Positions 13,033 through 13,059 of a stretch of 13,059 nt of DNA are shown here, in pieces. The position numbers were made by a program, and so were the translations under genes. Within the stretch, counting starts at the first letter, position 1; every line of letters begins with the position of its first letter. The stretch is from Planctomycetaceae bacterium UBA4732. GTDB taxonomy: Bacteria > Planctomycetota > Planctomycetia > Gemmatales > Gemmataceae. The notes beneath the pieces are model-generated. The model saw only the letters and a list, made by a program, of their open reading frames with translations, was not told the DNA's origin and did not search any database. The stretch lies in NCBI GenBank assembly GCA_002404095.1, contig DHJA01000276.1:1974-15032 (forward strand), in the 5' to 3' direction.

Positions 13033-13059
13033 GTCTTTGGCGAGCCGGGTCGCGTTAGC

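Overview
The window looks like chromosomal DNA from a planctomycete, most likely a GC-rich, Gemmata-like lineage. This rests on gene content: a DUF1559 pseudopilin with an H-X9-DG motif, a Tat-exported DUF1501 protein, a Tat-exported Gfo/Idh/MocA oxidoreductase, a SUMF1-domain protein and CsrA, most of them with secretion signals. The lineage is inferred from families, not from a marker gene. No rRNA, tRNA, CRISPR array, transposase, integrase or known defence system is visible.

Layout. Positions 1-112 are G-homopolymer low-complexity sequence, probably a contig-edge artefact. A DUF1559 gene (minus, 135-992) ends in a hairpin and is divergent from a DUF1501 gene (plus, 1117-2535); a good extended -10 promoter lies between them. 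csrA (minus, 2544-2750) meets the DUF1501 gene tail to tail, 8 nt apart. After a 356-nt gap with no convincing gene come an OPT-family oligopeptide transporter (plus, 3107-5776) and a secreted S46 dipeptidyl-peptidase (plus, 5812-7902), which look like one operon. A long hairpin repeat (7910-7996) closes it. Minus-strand genes follow: a small membrane protein (8001-8420), a TPR protein (8500-9096), a possible 100-aa protein (9136-9438) and a secreted ApbE-type flavin transferase (9491-10498). Divergent from apbE is a secreted SUMF1-domain protein (plus, 10557-11591), then a second hairpin repeat (11602-11656) and the Gfo/Idh/MocA gene (plus, 11695-13032).

How the genes work together. The clearest functional unit is the transporter-peptidase pair. 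The S46 enzyme should release dipeptides outside the cytoplasmic membrane, and the OPT protein should import small peptides, so together they suggest protein scavenging. The transporter is longer than usual for its family: a hydrophilic block of about 175 residues, containing two copies of a G-x-Y-L-V-x-D-x-G motif, interrupts the membrane domain. This is the most unusual protein feature seen. The two intergenic hairpins resemble dispersed palindromic repeats. The other genes are ordinary planctomycete secretory and housekeeping types with no obvious shared pathway.

I found no clearly new multi-gene system. The best leads are the transporter insert, the peptidase-transporter coupling, the two palindromic repeats and the csrA leader.
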